DNA of 64,000 nucleotides from assembly GCA_018432235.1 (NCBI GenBank), contig JAHDLO010000014.1, positions 150,767-214,766 on the forward strand. The letters are read 5' to 3'. Below are positions 34,274 through 43,911 of the stretch, piece by piece. This stretch comes from Clostridiaceae bacterium (GTDB lineage: Bacteria; Bacillota; Clostridia; Peptostreptococcales; Natronincolaceae). A program made the translations under genes and the position numbers. The stretch's first letter is position 1. Each line of letters starts with the position of its first letter. The notes under the pieces are model-generated. The model searched no databases, was not told where the DNA came from, and saw nothing but the letters and a program-made list of their open reading frames with translations.

Positions 34274-34603
34274 TTATGGGTTGCAAATACTACAGGGTTC
34301 AAAACCCTGCTCAACAGCTTCTTCCCTAGTATAAAATACAATCATATTTTGTATATATATCTTCTCTGCCTCTGTGCAGTTGGGGATGTGGAATCTATCT
34401 GGCATGTAATCAGCGACATATTGAACAGGCGGCTTTTCTTCAGATTCCTTTGGCTCCTGCTCTATATTGCCTTTTTCAACCACCGGAATCACTAGCTTTG
34501 GTTGATGCTGTTGGGAGGCCTTTTCTTCCCGAAATTGCATAGCTAATATTATTAAAATCACTGCTATGAATATAAAGCTAATCACTTTTCGATTTCTTCC
34601 CAT
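34274..34603 (-). CDS. Membrane-anchored protein with Ada-type zinc-binding motif
   Basis: A 109-residue protein. One N-terminal helix (VISFIFIAVILIILAMQF) is followed by a charged, proline-containing linker and a C-terminal mini-domain: MPDRFHIPNCTEAEKI then FYTREEAVEQGFEPCSICNP. The spacing of His-x3-Cys and Cys-x2-Cys and the phrase EAVEQGFEPCSIC resemble the methyl-accepting zinc domain of Ada and similar extracellular modules. Whether it binds zinc is untested. It is convergent with the plus-strand gene, 2 bases apart. Confidence 0.65.
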   Translation of the reverse strand: MGRNRKVISFIFIAVILIILAMQFREEKASQQHQPKLVIPVVEKGNIEQEPKESEEKPPVQYVADYMPDRFHIPNCTEAEKIYIQNMIVFYTREEAVEQGFEPCSICNP

Positions 34604-34801
34604 GGATTTCTTCTCCTTTATATACTATATTTATGCTTATATTATACATTGATTTCCGAGATTAAGTATAGATTTTAGTGGTGAGGATGTCCAATCACCG
34701 ATCCAGCCCTATCGTAAAAATAATATTTTTAGACAAAATAGGAGCTGTTCACCAGCGATTATTAATCCCTAGTGCCCAGCCCCTCCTTTACTTTACTTCC
34801 A

Positions 34802-35017
34802 CTAAATTTCTTCTATCGAAACCACATCATAACCTACATCCTCTACCGTTTCCTTCAACAGCTGGTGGCTGACGTCGCTGGAAAGCTCTACAACAGCACT
34901 TTTATCCTGTAAATCTACCGTAGCCTCTACTACCTCCTCCAGCTCATTTAACGCCTTAGTCACTCTTCCTGAGCAATGTCCGCAGCTCATACCCTCAATT
35001 TTAATTTTCTTTTTCAT
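34802..35017 (-). CDS. copZ: Copper chaperone CopZ
   Basis: A 71-residue HMA domain with the copper-binding GMSCGHCSGRV near residue 9 and the beta-alpha-beta pattern of heavy-metal-associated domains. It ferries Cu(I) to CopA. It lies 16 bases downstream of copA in the csoR-copA-copZ operon. Confidence 0.93.
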   Translation of the reverse strand: MKKKIKIEGMSCGHCSGRVTKALNELEEVVEATVDLQDKSAVVELSSDVSHQLLKETVEDVGYDVVSIEEI

Positions 35018-35033
35018 TTTTTTTCTTCCTCCT

Positions 35034-37490
35034 TTAATGTATTGGTTTAAAGCCTCTTAATCTTAAGGCATTAGTCACAACTGAAACTGAGCTTAATGCC
35101 ATAGCCCCCGCTGCATATATCGGATTTAATAGGGGACCCCCTAATGCATATAATAGGCCTGCTGCAATCGGTATGCCCAAGGTATTGTAGCCAAAGGCCC
35201 AAAATAGGTTCTGTTTAATATTTCTAATGGTACTCTTGCTTAGCTGTATGGCAGTCACAACATCCATCAGATCACTCTTCATCAATACGATATCTGCGGA
35301 TTCCATTGCAACATCGGTTCCTGATCCTATTGCAATCCCCACATCTGCCTGAGCCAGAGCCGGCGCATCATTGATGCCATCTCCCACCATAGCAACCCTT
35401 TTGTCCTGCTGCTGCAGCTTCTTGACCTCATTAGCCTTATCCTCCGGCAAAACCTCTGCTAGTACCAGGTCAATGCCCACCTGCTTTGCTATCGCTGCCG
35501 CCGTACGCTTGTTGTCCCCAGTTATCATGGCCACCTGAATCCCCATTTTATGCAGCTTTTCAATGGCCCTTTTGCTGTTTTCCTTTACAACGTCTGCAAC
35601 TGCTATGATTCCCACCAGCTGATTATTTACGGCAATATACATAGGGGTTTTTCCGTCGCTGGCCAGCTTGTCGGAGGCCTCCTCCATATCTATATCCACC
35701 TGCTTCTCCACCATCAGCTTTTTATTGCCCAGCAGAATGCTCTTATCATCAATTGTTACTGCGATACCATGTCCGGGTATTGCCATAAAATCTTTAACTG
35801 CCCTCAGCTCCAGATTCTTTTCTTGAGCCGCCTTTACTATAGCCTCTCCCAGTGGATGCTCTGACCCTTTTTCTGCCGAAGCAGCCAGCATCAACAACTC
35901 CTCCTGAGGTATGGTCTCCTTAACCACGATATCAGTAACCGTCGGTTTTCCTTCTGTAATTGTGCCTGTTTTATCGAAGACTACCGTTTTTATCTTGTGG
36001 GCGGTTTCTAGGGCCTCACCGCCCTTTATCAGAACACCGTACTCTGCTCCCTTACCGGTTCCCACCATGATGGCGGTAGGCGTAGCCAGACCAAGAGCGC
36101 AGGGGCAAGCAATAACCAGCACCGCTATAAATATGGTTAAGGCGAATACCGTAGAATGTCCTGTTAAGTACCAGGCCAGGGCCGCAATTATCGCTATGGC
36201 TATTACCACCGGTACAAAGTAGCCGGAAATGATGTCCGCCAGCTTTGCAATCGGCGCCTTGGTGCCCTGAGCATCCTCCACCAGCTTGATTATTTGAGCC
36301 AATGCAGTATCCTTACCTACCTTAGTGGCTTCAAATTTAATTGAACCATTTTTATTGATACTACCGCCTACCACTGAGTCCCCCTGCTTCTTTTCAACAG
36401 GAATACTCTCACCTGTCAGCATCGATTCATCTACAGCGGTATATCCGTCAACGACCCTACCGTCTACAGGGATTTTCTCCCCCGGCTTCACCAGAATAAT
36501 ATCGCCAACCTCAACCTCTTCTATCGGTATGACTATCTCCTGGCCCTCCTGTAGGACAATTGCTGTTTTAGGCTGCATACCCATCAGCTTTTTAATAGCC
36601 TCTGAGGTCTTGCCCTTTGAAACCATCTCCAGGTATTTTCCCAGTAAAATCAGGGTAATGATGACGGCGGCTGTCTCAAAGTAAAGCTCATCCACCATGG
36701 CGGTGTTTCCCTGCATGATTTCAAAAATGGCGTAAACACCATATATATATGCTGCACTTGTGCCTATAGCAATCAATGAATCCATGTTGGGATTTCTTCT
36801 TATCAGCGCCTTAAAGCCTACTGTATAGAAGCGATATCCTGCTATCATAACCGGTGTTGTTAATATAATCTGGAATAATGCGAAGTTCATTGGATTATGA
36901 TGGGGATTTAAAAACATCGGCAGTGGTGCCTTCAGCATATGTCCCATAGTGACGTATAATAGCGGTGTCGTAACGATCGCTGCCACTAAAAATTTATACC
37001 AAAGGGTCTTTAACTCCTTCTGACGCTTTTCTTTTTCCTTATCTGTCTGATCCTCTGCCTCCAGCTCCAGAGGCTTGTAGCCGGCCTTTTCAATGGCCTG
37101 CTTTATCTGGGAAATTCTAAGCTCGGTGCTGTCGTATTTTACCGTTGCCTTTTCTGTAGCAAAGTTTACGGATGCAGATTCTATACCACTTAGCTTTTTA
37201 AGAGATCTTTCTACAGCTGCAGCGCATGCACCACAGGTCATACCCCCAATAGGTATAGTTATCTCTCTTATGGTCTTTTCTTCAGCCAAGGCGTATCCAC
37301 TCTTATCCACCCGCTGTATGATATCCTCCAGCTTTAATTTTTCCTCATCAAATTCCACTGAAAGCTTTTCTGTTGCATAATTCACATTGGCATTAATGAT
37401 ACCCTCCAGCTTTGATACGCCTCTCTCGATATTTTTAGCGCAGGCTGCACAGGTCATGCCCTCTATATTGAAGCTTTTTTTAATACTCAT
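35034..37490 (-). CDS. copA: Copper-exporting P1B-type ATPase
   Basis: An 818-residue pump with two N-terminal HMA domains ([24 protein letters not shown]), eight expected membrane helices, the ion-path motif [13 protein letters not shown], phosphorylation site [13 protein letters not shown] in the actuator loop and [18 protein letters not shown] at the hinge. It exports Cu(I) using ATP. Its start lies 15 bases after csoR, and the operon should be induced by copper through CsoR. Confidence 0.96.
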   Translation of the reverse strand: MSIKKSFNIEGMTCAACAKNIERGVSKLEGIINANVNYATEKLSVEFDEEKLKLEDIIQRVDKSGYALAEEKTIREITIPIGGMTCGACAAAVERSLKKLSGIESASVNFATEKATVKYDSTELRISQIKQAIEKAGYKPLELEAEDQTDKEKEKRQKELKTLWYKFLVAAIVTTPLLYVTMGHMLKAPLPMFLNPHHNPMNFALFQIILTTPVMIAGYRFYTVGFKALIRRNPNMDSLIAIGTSAAYIYGVYAIFEIMQGNTAMVDELYFETAAVIITLILLGKYLEMVSKGKTSEAIKKLMGMQPKTAIVLQEGQEIVIPIEEVEVGDIILVKPGEKIPVDGRVVDGYTAVDESMLTGESIPVEKKQGDSVVGGSINKNGSIKFEATKVGKDTALAQIIKLVEDAQGTKAPIAKLADIISGYFVPVVIAIAIIAALAWYLTGHSTVFALTIFIAVLVIACPCALGLATPTAIMVGTGKGAEYGVLIKGGEALETAHKIKTVVFDKTGTITEGKPTVTDIVVKETIPQEELLMLAASAEKGSEHPLGEAIVKAAQEKNLELRAVKDFMAIPGHGIAVTIDDKSILLGNKKLMVEKQVDIDMEEASDKLASDGKTPMYIAVNNQLVGIIAVADVVKENSKRAIEKLHKMGIQVAMITGDNKRTAAAIAKQVGIDLVLAEVLPEDKANEVKKLQQQDKRVAMVGDGINDAPALAQADVGIAIGSGTDVAMESADIVLMKSDLMDVVTAIQLSKSTIRNIKQNLFWAFGYNTLGIPIAAGLLYALGGPLLNPIYAAGAMALSSVSVVTNALRLRGFKPIH

Positions 37491-37505
37491 CTCAACCCTC
37501 TCCTT

Positions 37506-37805
37506 CTACTTAATCAGCTTCTTCACCGTTTTCAATAAATCCTCTACAGCCATATCGTCGCCTTCCTTTACCTGTTTGACGATACAGTTTTTAAAATGAC
37601 TTTCCAGCAATATAACTGCGATAGAGCTTAAGGCTGATCTGGAGGCCTCTATTTGATTTATAACCTCATCACAATAGGTTCCCTTCTCAATCATGGTTTT
37701 TATGCCTCTTATTTGCCCTTCAACTCTGCTGAGACGATCTATCATAGACTTCTGAACCCTCATGGATTCCTCTGTCGGCTGCTTATGGCTATGATTGTTT
37801 TCCAT
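37506..37805 (-). CDS. csoR: Copper-sensing repressor CsoR
   Basis: A 99-residue all-helical DUF156 protein. The Cu(I) ligands expected for CsoR, Cys-His-Cys, are at C45 (KGTYCDEV), H70 (LLESHFK) and C74 (NCIVKQ). The N-terminal tail is His/Lys rich. It represses the operon until Cu(I) binds. A matching operator lies directly upstream. Confidence 0.94.
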   Translation of the reverse strand: MENNHSHKQPTEESMRVQKSMIDRLSRVEGQIRGIKTMIEKGTYCDEVINQIEASRSALSSIAVILLESHFKNCIVKQVKEGDDMAVEDLLKTVKKLIK

Positions 37806-37828
37806 ATCGAACCCTCCCTTCTATAAAA

Positions 37829-37858
37829 AATATACCATACCCCCCTATGGTATGTAAA
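37829..37858 (-). promoter_or_regulatory. csoR promoter with CsoR-type operator
   Basis: On the minus strand TTTACA and TATATT are 18 bases apart. Between and overlapping them is a palindrome with a G-tract core, ATACCATAGGGGGG then TATGGTAT (37832-37853), the form of CsoR operators. Binding would block RNA polymerase, so the operon is copper-inducible and autoregulated. Confidence 0.8.
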
Positions 37859-37896
37859 GCATTATTTGAAATCTTTTTAAAAGTCCATATTAAAAA

Positions 37897-37917
37897 CCGA
37901 CTATCGCTGACAGTCGG
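37897..37917 (-). terminator. Terminator of the first L25/Ctc gene
   Basis: On the minus strand CCGACTGTC pairs with GATAGTCGG (one G-U) around AGC, followed by TTTTTAATA. It follows the stop codon by about 10 bases and separates the gene from the copper operon. Confidence 0.75.
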
Positions 37918-37927
37918 CTTTTTTTCT

Positions 37928-38500
37928 TTATATTTCATCCGTATCATCAGGTATGCTCTGACCAGCAGTTACTGATGCGATTATGGTGTTGGGATCGTGT
38001 ACAATGTGGAATTCCGCTCCATATTCCATATCTGCCACCTTTAAGGTATCCCCTGGCTTAAAGCCGGATATATCAAACTCAAATTTCTTTGGAATACTCC
38101 CGGCAAAGCACTGTACCTCCACCTCCTTCATCTGCTGCTGAAGGGTGATATTGCCTCTTTCTATATATTGCTTACCGCTTAAGACTATCGGTACCTTGGC
38201 AATTATTTTTTGATCCTGCGATACCTTCTGAAAATCCATATGTATGACTTCCTTAGTAATTGGATTTACCTGTATCTCCTTAATTAGCGCAGTATAGGCC
38301 TCACCGCCGATATTTAGTGTAACCAATGAATTTGTATCTCCGCTTCTCATCAAAAGCTCAACATCTCTTTTATCCAGCTTAACCGGTAATGTATTCATGC
38401 CCTTTCCGTAGATGACAGAGGGTACATAGCCCTCATCTCTAACCCTGTGGCTGGTGTTTTTGCCTACATGACTCCTTACCTCACTATTTAAAGTATTCAT
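37928..38500 (-). CDS. Ribosomal protein L25/Ctc family protein (copy A)
   Basis: A 190-residue two-domain L25 (CTC form). The N-terminal 5S-binding domain has EVRSHVGKNTSHRVRDEGYV then PSVIYGKG, and the C-terminal beta domain follows (MKEVEVQCFAGSIPKKFEFD). It binds 5S rRNA in the large subunit; Ctc forms are stress-associated in Bacillus. A second L25-family gene lies immediately upstream, and pth, its usual neighbour, is absent. Confidence 0.9.
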   Translation of the reverse strand: MNTLNSEVRSHVGKNTSHRVRDEGYVPSVIYGKGMNTLPVKLDKRDVELLMRSGDTNSLVTLNIGGEAYTALIKEIQVNPITKEVIHMDFQKVSQDQKIIAKVPIVLSGKQYIERGNITLQQQMKEVEVQCFAGSIPKKFEFDISGFKPGDTLKVADMEYGAEFHIVHDPNTIIASVTAGQSIPDDTDEI

Positions 38501-38625
38501 ATAACAGCACCTCTTTTCACTATTTATTAGTGGATTATCTCCAATAACAAAAGTTTTATACAGAGGAGGGAAAGCGTTAATGAATAATGAATAGATAATA
38601 ATGGATAGTAAACAGTGTAAAACAA

Positions 38626-38665
38626 AGACCTATAGAAAATCCATAATTAGATTCTCTATAGGTCT
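38626..38665 (-). terminator. Terminator of the second L25/Ctc gene
   Basis: On the minus strand AGACCTATAGAGAATC pairs with GATTTTCTATAGGTCT (15-16 pairs, one mismatch or wobble, 8-base loop), then TTTGTTTTAC. It lies about 40 bases after the stop at 38702. Confidence 0.7.
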
Positions 38666-38701
38666 TCTATAATCTTAACTCTTTTCGTTATTCACTATCA
38701 T

Positions 38702-39292
38702 TTATTCACTTTGCTCTTCACCTTCACTTGACACCTTTGACGCATACACCAAGGAGGCTACAGTTGCGCCTCTATCGTGGAGTATTTCAATGTTTTCATT
38801 AGAGGCTATACTCAAATCATTAACTGTAATAGCATCCTTTTCCTTTAATATTTTCGCATCTACTTCTACTTTCTCTGGTAGGTATTTTGGATATGTATAA
38901 ATTTCAACCTCAGACAGTATATGTTGAACAATTTCTGTACTGGACTCTACAGCTTCTCTGTTATTGATATAGATAGGAAAGGTTAGCTTAACCCTCTCAT
39001 TATCGTTTAGCTTTTGAAGATCTACGTGCAATAGCTGTTGTTTTATGGTATCTCTTTGGATTTCCTTAATAACCGCATAATGCCTTTCGCCATTGTAGTC
39101 TAAGCCTAATCTGCTGCTGGTGCCATACTGAGCCAGTACCCGCTCAAGTTCCTTTTCCTTTAGAAAAACCTTTTCTGTCTCTTTTCCCCTGCTGTAAAGA
39201 ATTGCCGGAACATTACCAATTTTTCTTTCCTTAGTTATTGGATTCTTCCCTACTGTTTCTCTGGCAATAGCTTCTAATACAGGTGTTGCCAT
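38702..39292 (-). CDS. Ribosomal protein L25/Ctc family protein (copy B)
   Basis: A 196-residue L25/Ctc protein: ARETVGKNPITKERKIGNVP then AILYSRGKE, YAVIKEIQRDTIKQQLLHVD and a C-terminal beta domain (EVEIYTYPKYLPEKVEVDAK). It is only distantly similar to copy A, so the pair is an old duplication or separate acquisition rather than a recent tandem copy. A GGGGAG site precedes the ATG. Two terminators show the copies are transcribed separately. Confidence 0.85.
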   Translation of the reverse strand: MATPVLEAIARETVGKNPITKERKIGNVPAILYSRGKETEKVFLKEKELERVLAQYGTSSRLGLDYNGERHYAVIKEIQRDTIKQQLLHVDLQKLNDNERVKLTFPIYINNREAVESSTEIVQHILSEVEIYTYPKYLPEKVEVDAKILKEKDAITVNDLSIASNENIEILHDRGATVASLVYASKVSSEGEEQSE

Positions 39293-39411
39293 TTATAATC
39301 TCCCCTTTCCAGTTGTAAAAAATGTCCTCATTATTATTAAATCAAAAAAATGAGAAAATTACAAATAGTTTGTTTCCTTATATTTGAAATTAAAAAGGGT
39401 CCCAAAATTCG

Positions 39412-39443
39412 AAAAGCCCATTTCCCGCAGGCTATAGGCTTTT
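39412..39443 (-). terminator. Probable terminator of the 138-residue gene
   Basis: AAAAGCC and GGCTTTT arms (7 bp) enclose 18 bases with partial pairing; TTTTCGAATTTT follows on the minus strand, 16 bases after the stop codon. Confidence 0.55.
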
Positions 39444-39459
39444 GTCTTCTTGTATAAAT

Positions 39460-39876
39460 TTAATCCAGAGATCTTAAAATTCGTTCAGATACGTCCTTTA
39501 ATCTCAGCTCACCCACTACCTCATCTACTGCTACAAATATTGCCTTGATTTCACTGTTGCCCTCGTCAAAATGATAGGCATATCCATAGCATATAAAATC
39601 CTCTGGGATAAAGTCCTCTATTTCAGCAACTCTTTCATCTGCTAAAATTAATAATTCACTTACCAGCTCCTCTTCATCCATATCAGCTGCATCCAGCTCC
39701 GTCATAAGCTTGATCCGTAATTCCTCGGCATCTAAAAGGATTTGGTATACAAGCGTATCCTCTCTTTTAGAGCCCGCCGAAATATCCTTTATATTTTTAA
39801 AGCTGATATCCGCCTTAATATTCTCCAGGATTTCATTGCTATCATAAATCTTTTCTCCTGCCACAACATAGCTCAT
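39460..39876 (-). CDS. Acidic cytoplasmic protein of unknown function
   Basis: A 138-residue protein with a strong AAGGAGG site 10 bases before the ATG. It is strongly acidic and mixed alpha/beta, with no signal peptide, membrane helix or cofactor motif; one cysteine occurs in EDFICYGYAYHF. No family was recognised. It stands alone between terminators. Confidence 0.65.
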   Translation of the reverse strand: MSYVVAGEKIYDSNEILENIKADISFKNIKDISAGSKREDTLVYQILLDAEELRIKLMTELDAADMDEEELVSELLILADERVAEIEDFIPEDFICYGYAYHFDEGNSEIKAIFVAVDEVVGELRLKDVSERILRSLD

Positions 39877-40037
39877 GCTTTCCTTGCCTCCTTGTAATCT
39901 CTTTGGTTTTCCTTGAGCTTGATCAAGGGCCTTAGTCCCTCTACAAGCTTCGCAGTATATGTATTAAGCTGATATTATAATATCCTTTTATACAAAACTT
40001 ATCAATAGCTGTGTTTTAATTTACCTATATGATTTGA

Positions 40038-41096
40038 TTATCTGTTTACGGCGGCTATAAAAGAGGTTATGGGTATGGTTAACAGAAGCCCAATGCTTCC
40101 GCTTAGGGACCTGACAATTTCCGCTGCTATGTATTGACTATTGATGATTTCAGAGGCATTCATACCTGCAAAGGCAAATATAAAAAACAAGGGCATGGAG
40201 GTACCGGCATATGCCAGTACAAGGGTATTTGTTGTAGTCGCCATAATGTCCTTTCCCACCGACAGTCCCGATACAATAAGACTCGAGATTCTAGCATTGG
40301 GGCTTGCCTTTTTTATTTCATATATAACAGAGGTTATGGTCATGCTGACATCCATCACCGCTCCCAATACACCTATAGTTATACCGCTGTAGAGAAGGCC
40401 CCTAAAGTCCATATTGAAGCCTGAGTAGGTAATTAGCAGCTGCAGCGATTCATCATAGGTTCCAGAAAGCTGTATCAGGTTTCCGAAGAACAATGCCAAT
40501 AAACCGGAGGCTATGGTCCCTCCAATGGTACCTATAATTGCACTGAAGCTTTTTCTTGTAAATCCCCCAATAATTATAAAGCTGGCAACTACAATTATTA
40601 AGGATACGACAATCGTAGATAATATAAATCCGTAGCCCCCTATAACCATGGGCATGTATATCTTCAATATGCAAAGGCCGGTAACAATTAAAGCAATAAA
40701 GGACCGTAGCCCCTTATATCCGCCGAAGAGAATCAGACAAAGAAAAAATATCAGAAATAAAATCAATAAATAGCTGTCTCTTACCACATCTATAAAGGTA
40801 ATTGATGCAAGACTTGAGCCTTCATAGTTTAATTCCAGAAACACCCTCATATTATTTCGTAGCCTGATGCTGCCTTCATTATCGTTTATGGGATATAAAA
40901 ACCTTAATTCCCTCCCCTTTAGGGGACCCTCTAGAACCTGCGCCTCAACAAGCTGAAGTGCCAATCCTTCCTCTACCGGCTTTACATTTATTATCACAGC
41001 CTTAACTTTTATGACCGCTTGGTTTGTGGCATTAGTGGAACTGGCAAAGCCTATTAATAAAATAATTACCAATACTATAATTGCCCTTCTTTTCAT
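40038..41096 (-). CDS. YibE/F family multi-span membrane protein
   Basis: A 352-residue protein. An N-terminal signal-like helix, an extracellular segment of about 90 residues (VKAVIINVKPVEEGLALQLV...), then seven or more hydrophobic helices. GAVMDVSMTITSVIYEIKKA and SVGKDIMATTTNTLVLAYAG are the conserved core motifs of YibE/F proteins. The family is found widely in Firmicutes; function is unknown, transport is assumed. Confidence 0.85.
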   Translation of the reverse strand: MKRRAIIVLVIILLIGFASSTNATNQAVIKVKAVIINVKPVEEGLALQLVEAQVLEGPLKGRELRFLYPINDNEGSIRLRNNMRVFLELNYEGSSLASITFIDVVRDSYLLILFLIFFLCLILFGGYKGLRSFIALIVTGLCILKIYMPMVIGGYGFILSTIVVSLIIVVASFIIIGGFTRKSFSAIIGTIGGTIASGLLALFFGNLIQLSGTYDESLQLLITYSGFNMDFRGLLYSGITIGVLGAVMDVSMTITSVIYEIKKASPNARISSLIVSGLSVGKDIMATTTNTLVLAYAGTSMPLFFIFAFAGMNASEIINSQYIAAEIVRSLSGSIGLLLTIPITSFIAAVNR

Positions 41097-41241
41097 TTTT
41101 CAACGGCTCCCCTTAAAGCTTTTATGCTAAATTTTTATAGTCTGCATGTTATGCTCTATACAGCCTATTCAGCAGCGGAGAGTTTTATCCTAATAATTAA
41201 TTTTTCCATTTACAGTGGGACTGATTTTAGAAGAAATAAAA

Positions 41242-41272
41242 AGAGACAAAAGGAACCGTCCCCTTTGTCTCT
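41242..41272 (-). terminator. Terminator of the rpsF-ssb-rpsR operon
   Basis: On the minus strand AGAGACAAAGGG pairs with CCTTTTGTCTCT, followed directly by TTTTATTTC, 10 bases after the rpsR stop. Confidence 0.85.
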
Positions 41273-41281
41273 GTTTGCTTC

Positions 41282-41515
41282 TTATTCCATTGTGTATGGT
41301 AGCAACGCCATATGTCTTGCACGTTTAATCGCTTGTGTAATATCTCTTTGGTGGATTGCACAGTTACCAGAAATTCTTCTAGGTAAGATTTTTCCACGCT
41401 CAGTGATATATTTCTTAAGCTTTTGAACTTCTTTGTAGTCCATATATGTCACTTTATCGGCACAGAAGGTACAAACCTTCTTTTTGCTTTTACGTTTTCT
41501 CTTATTATTGATCAC
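41282..41515 (-). CDS. rpsR: Small ribosomal subunit protein S18
   Basis: A 77-residue basic protein with [19 protein letters not shown] and [20 protein letters not shown], the S18 signature. The cysteine pair CTFC plus C and H in GNCAIH make it the zinc-type form. It partners S6 on 16S rRNA, and the two genes flank ssb in the classic order. Confidence 0.97.
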   Translation of the reverse strand: MINNKRKRKSKKKVCTFCADKVTYMDYKEVQKLKKYITERGKILPRRISGNCAIHQRDITQAIKRARHMALLPYTME

Positions 41516-41536
41516 ACTTATCCCTCCTTCTACCTG

Positions 41537-41950
41537 CTAGAATGGAATATCTTCATCGTCTATAGATTCAAAATCATTTAAGTCAATATCCTGTGAATTG
41601 AAATCGTCATGCTTAGGAGCTGATGGTGTTGATGGGCTTGTCTTATTGCCCCACTCTAAAAACTCTACCTGATCCGCTACAATCTCTGTAACGTATTTTT
41701 TCTCTCCGTTTTGTTCATAGGAGCGACTTTGCAGTCTTCCCTGAAGTCCAACGAGTCTACCCTTTGAAAGGTAATTGGCACAGTTTTCGGCAGGCTTTCC
41801 CCATACAACGATATTAAAAAAATCAGCCTCTTTTTCTTTAGAATACACTCTATTTACTGCAACACTAAAGGTGGCCACAGCTTTTCCGCTGGCAGTAAAA
41901 CGCAGCTCCGGATCCCTTGCGAGACGCCCGATTAATACAACACTGTTCAT
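41537..41950 (-). CDS. ssb: Single-stranded DNA-binding protein
   Basis: A 137-residue SSB. The OB fold begins [20 protein letters not shown] then FSVAVNR; a flexible acidic tail ends in DDEDIPF, the protein-interaction tip. It coats single-stranded DNA in replication and repair. It sits between rpsF and rpsR. Confidence 0.97.
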   Translation of the reverse strand: MNSVVLIGRLARDPELRFTASGKAVATFSVAVNRVYSKEKEADFFNIVVWGKPAENCANYLSKGRLVGLQGRLQSRSYEQNGEKKYVTEIVADQVEFLEWGNKTSPSTPSAPKHDDFNSQDIDLNDFESIDDEDIPF

Positions 41951-41971
41951 AAATACACCACCCCTTGTTTA

Positions 41972-42256
41972 TTAGGCTTCTAATCTAAGAATTAGATGAC
42001 GAATAACTTCATCAGCAATCTTTAGATTTCTATCTAATTCCTTAGGAACATCTGCAGCAGCATTAAAATGTATTAATACATAGTAGCCTTCGTTTAACTT
42101 ATTGATTTCATAGGCTAATCTTCTGTTACCCCACTCATCAATATTGTCAACTTGACCATCTGCTTCGATAATTCCCTTGAACTTATCTAAAAGCTGAGTT
42201 CTCTTCTCTTCTGTTACGTCACTCTTAATAACGTACATTAATTCGTACTTATTCAT
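41972..42256 (-). CDS. rpsF: Small ribosomal subunit protein S6
   Basis: A 94-residue protein from ATG 42256, preferred because GGGAGGTG lies 6 bases upstream and family members begin MxKYELMYVI. WGNRRLAYEINKLNEGYYVL is the S6 signature. It binds 16S rRNA with S18. Confidence 0.97.
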   Translation of the reverse strand: MNKYELMYVIKSDVTEEKRTQLLDKFKGIIEADGQVDNIDEWGNRRLAYEINKLNEGYYVLIHFNAAADVPKELDRNLKIADEVIRHLILRLEA

Positions 42257-42325
42257 TATTTCACCTCCCTTTGGACTTAGCGGCCCTGCTCTAAAACAGG
42301 ACAGAGAAATGCTTTTTCCCACGTT
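42257..42325 (-). promoter_or_regulatory. rpsF leader, possible S6:S18 binding site
   Basis: The short untranslated leader contains CCTG/CAGG pairing followed by GGCCGC on the minus strand just before the ribosome site. Many Firmicutes rpsF leaders carry a hairpin with an exposed CCG bound by S6:S18 for autoregulation. The resemblance is partial. Confidence 0.3.
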
Positions 42326-42330
42326 ATAAT

Positions 42331-42359
42331 ATTTTATCACTTTATAATAAGTAATGCAA
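42331..42359 (-). promoter_or_regulatory. rpsF promoter
   Basis: TTGCAT and TAAAAT on the minus strand with 17-base spacing, a good sigma-A match, about 75 bases before the rpsF start. Confidence 0.65.
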
Positions 42360-42368
42360 ACCTTTTAT

Positions 42369-43886
42369 TTAAAATATATAAAGCGACTTGTTGAAGGTTT
42401 TTTTAAACTCCTTGGCATATTGCATAGCAGCCGCCATCTCCAGCTCTGGTGAGCCATCGGATATGAGTTTAATGATGACATCATCCTCAAGGATTTGACA
42501 GTTGATATCCTTGACGGTACTGGATTCACTTCTGTCCAGCTTTTCAGCGATTTGAAGAAACACCCTCAGCTTTAAAATCATATCATAATCTTGCTTATCA
42601 ATCAGCATTTTATAGTTTTTCCAATTTTCCTTAAATTCAACCTCTCTATGCATGGCAACTATAAAAGCACACATCACCAGCTCTCTGTTTCGCAACCCAT
42701 TTATACGGGAGTTTAATACTAAATAAAAGCCGTGCTTATGATGGTTATAGTAATCAACATAGTTGCCAATATCATGCAGCTGAGATGCAGCCTCCAGTAG
42801 TCTTCTCTCTGCAGAGGTTAGCCCGTGCAGCTCTACCATTTGCTCAAACAATGCCATCGACAGCTTCTTTACCTGTTGGCTATGTTTTTGATTAGACCCA
42901 TATATGCTTAATATATTATCGATACTATGCTGCATGACATCTCTGACCAGCAGCCCTTCCCCGGCATACTTCATATAATGCTCATAAAACAGCCCTTCTC
43001 TCACACCATTGCCGCTGATAACCAGCTTCTCAATTTTTAGATACTCAATAAGGATTTTTACTGGTGCCAGGCCACCCACGATAATATCTGCTCTATCCTT
43101 TGTGATGCCGGCAATCTTTTTTATTTCATTGAGGTCTTTATTAATAACCTGATTATAGGCGTCAATTACTTCATTCCTATCCATCTGGTAATTATGCAGG
43201 CTGGATAAAGGAAATCCTATTTTTTTTCTGTCTATTTTTGCTAAGGTCCGTATTGTACCCCCTAAGCCTACCAATGGCAGTCCTTTTGATTTTTGCAGCC
43301 ATTCTACATTTTTTAGCTTATCCTTAATGAATTTTTCCAGTGCCTTTAATTCCGCAGCAGTCGCTGTCTTGCCACCATTCAAATAGGTCTCGGTTAAGGA
43401 TACTGCACCAAAGGGTAAGCTTATAGCCTCCTTCAGGCTACGATTTTCAACCAGTATAATTTCTGTGCTTGCGCCCCCGATGTCAATTATAAGGCAGTTT
43501 TCTATATAGATGGTGTTGATAACACCTAAATAAGCATAGAATGCCTCTTCTTCCCCTGTTATTACTCTAAATTCCAGCCCTGTTTCACTGCTAACCCTTA
43601 GCAGAAACTCCTGCTGATTTTTTGCAAGCCTCACAGCTGCCGTTGCCACCAAAAATGTATGATCTGCTTCATGAACCTTCATTAGCTTATTAAACAGACT
43701 CAGCGCTTCAATTGTCCTTTTGATTGCGGCCTCCTTAAGTAAGCCTTCAGGCCCCATCCCCTGGCTCAATCTCACCATTGCCTTTACCTGATCGATCATT
43801 CGGTAGGAGCCATCCTCATTTACCTGCATAATAATCATTCTTACTGAGTTTGAGCCTAAATCAACTATTGCATACTTGCCCTTCAT
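42369..43886 (-). CDS. ppx: Ppx/GppA phosphatase with C-terminal HD domain (copy 1)
   Basis: A 505-residue exopolyphosphatase-family protein. The ASKHA fold is marked by YAIVDLGSNSVRMIIMQV, VITGEEEAFYAYLGV and IIDIGGASTEI. The C-terminal third has the HD motif QLHDIGNYVDYYNHHKHG. These enzymes degrade polyphosphate or remove the 5' phosphate of pppGpp. It is 25 bases downstream of ppk, with a second, diverged Ppx on the other side of ppk. Confidence 0.9.
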   Translation of the reverse strand: MKGKYAIVDLGSNSVRMIIMQVNEDGSYRMIDQVKAMVRLSQGMGPEGLLKEAAIKRTIEALSLFNKLMKVHEADHTFLVATAAVRLAKNQQEFLLRVSSETGLEFRVITGEEEAFYAYLGVINTIYIENCLIIDIGGASTEIILVENRSLKEAISLPFGAVSLTETYLNGGKTATAAELKALEKFIKDKLKNVEWLQKSKGLPLVGLGGTIRTLAKIDRKKIGFPLSSLHNYQMDRNEVIDAYNQVINKDLNEIKKIAGITKDRADIIVGGLAPVKILIEYLKIEKLVISGNGVREGLFYEHYMKYAGEGLLVRDVMQHSIDNILSIYGSNQKHSQQVKKLSMALFEQMVELHGLTSAERRLLEAASQLHDIGNYVDYYNHHKHGFYLVLNSRINGLRNRELVMCAFIVAMHREVEFKENWKNYKMLIDKQDYDMILKLRVFLQIAEKLDRSESSTVKDINCQILEDDVIIKLISDGSPELEMAAAMQYAKEFKKTFNKSLYIF

Positions 43887-43911
43887 ATCTACACCTTCTA
43901 ACCTTTTAGAC

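Noticed and set aside
41124..41426. A 100-codon plus-strand frame opposite rpsR
   Set aside because: It overlaps the rpsR terminator and gene; composition does not look coding.
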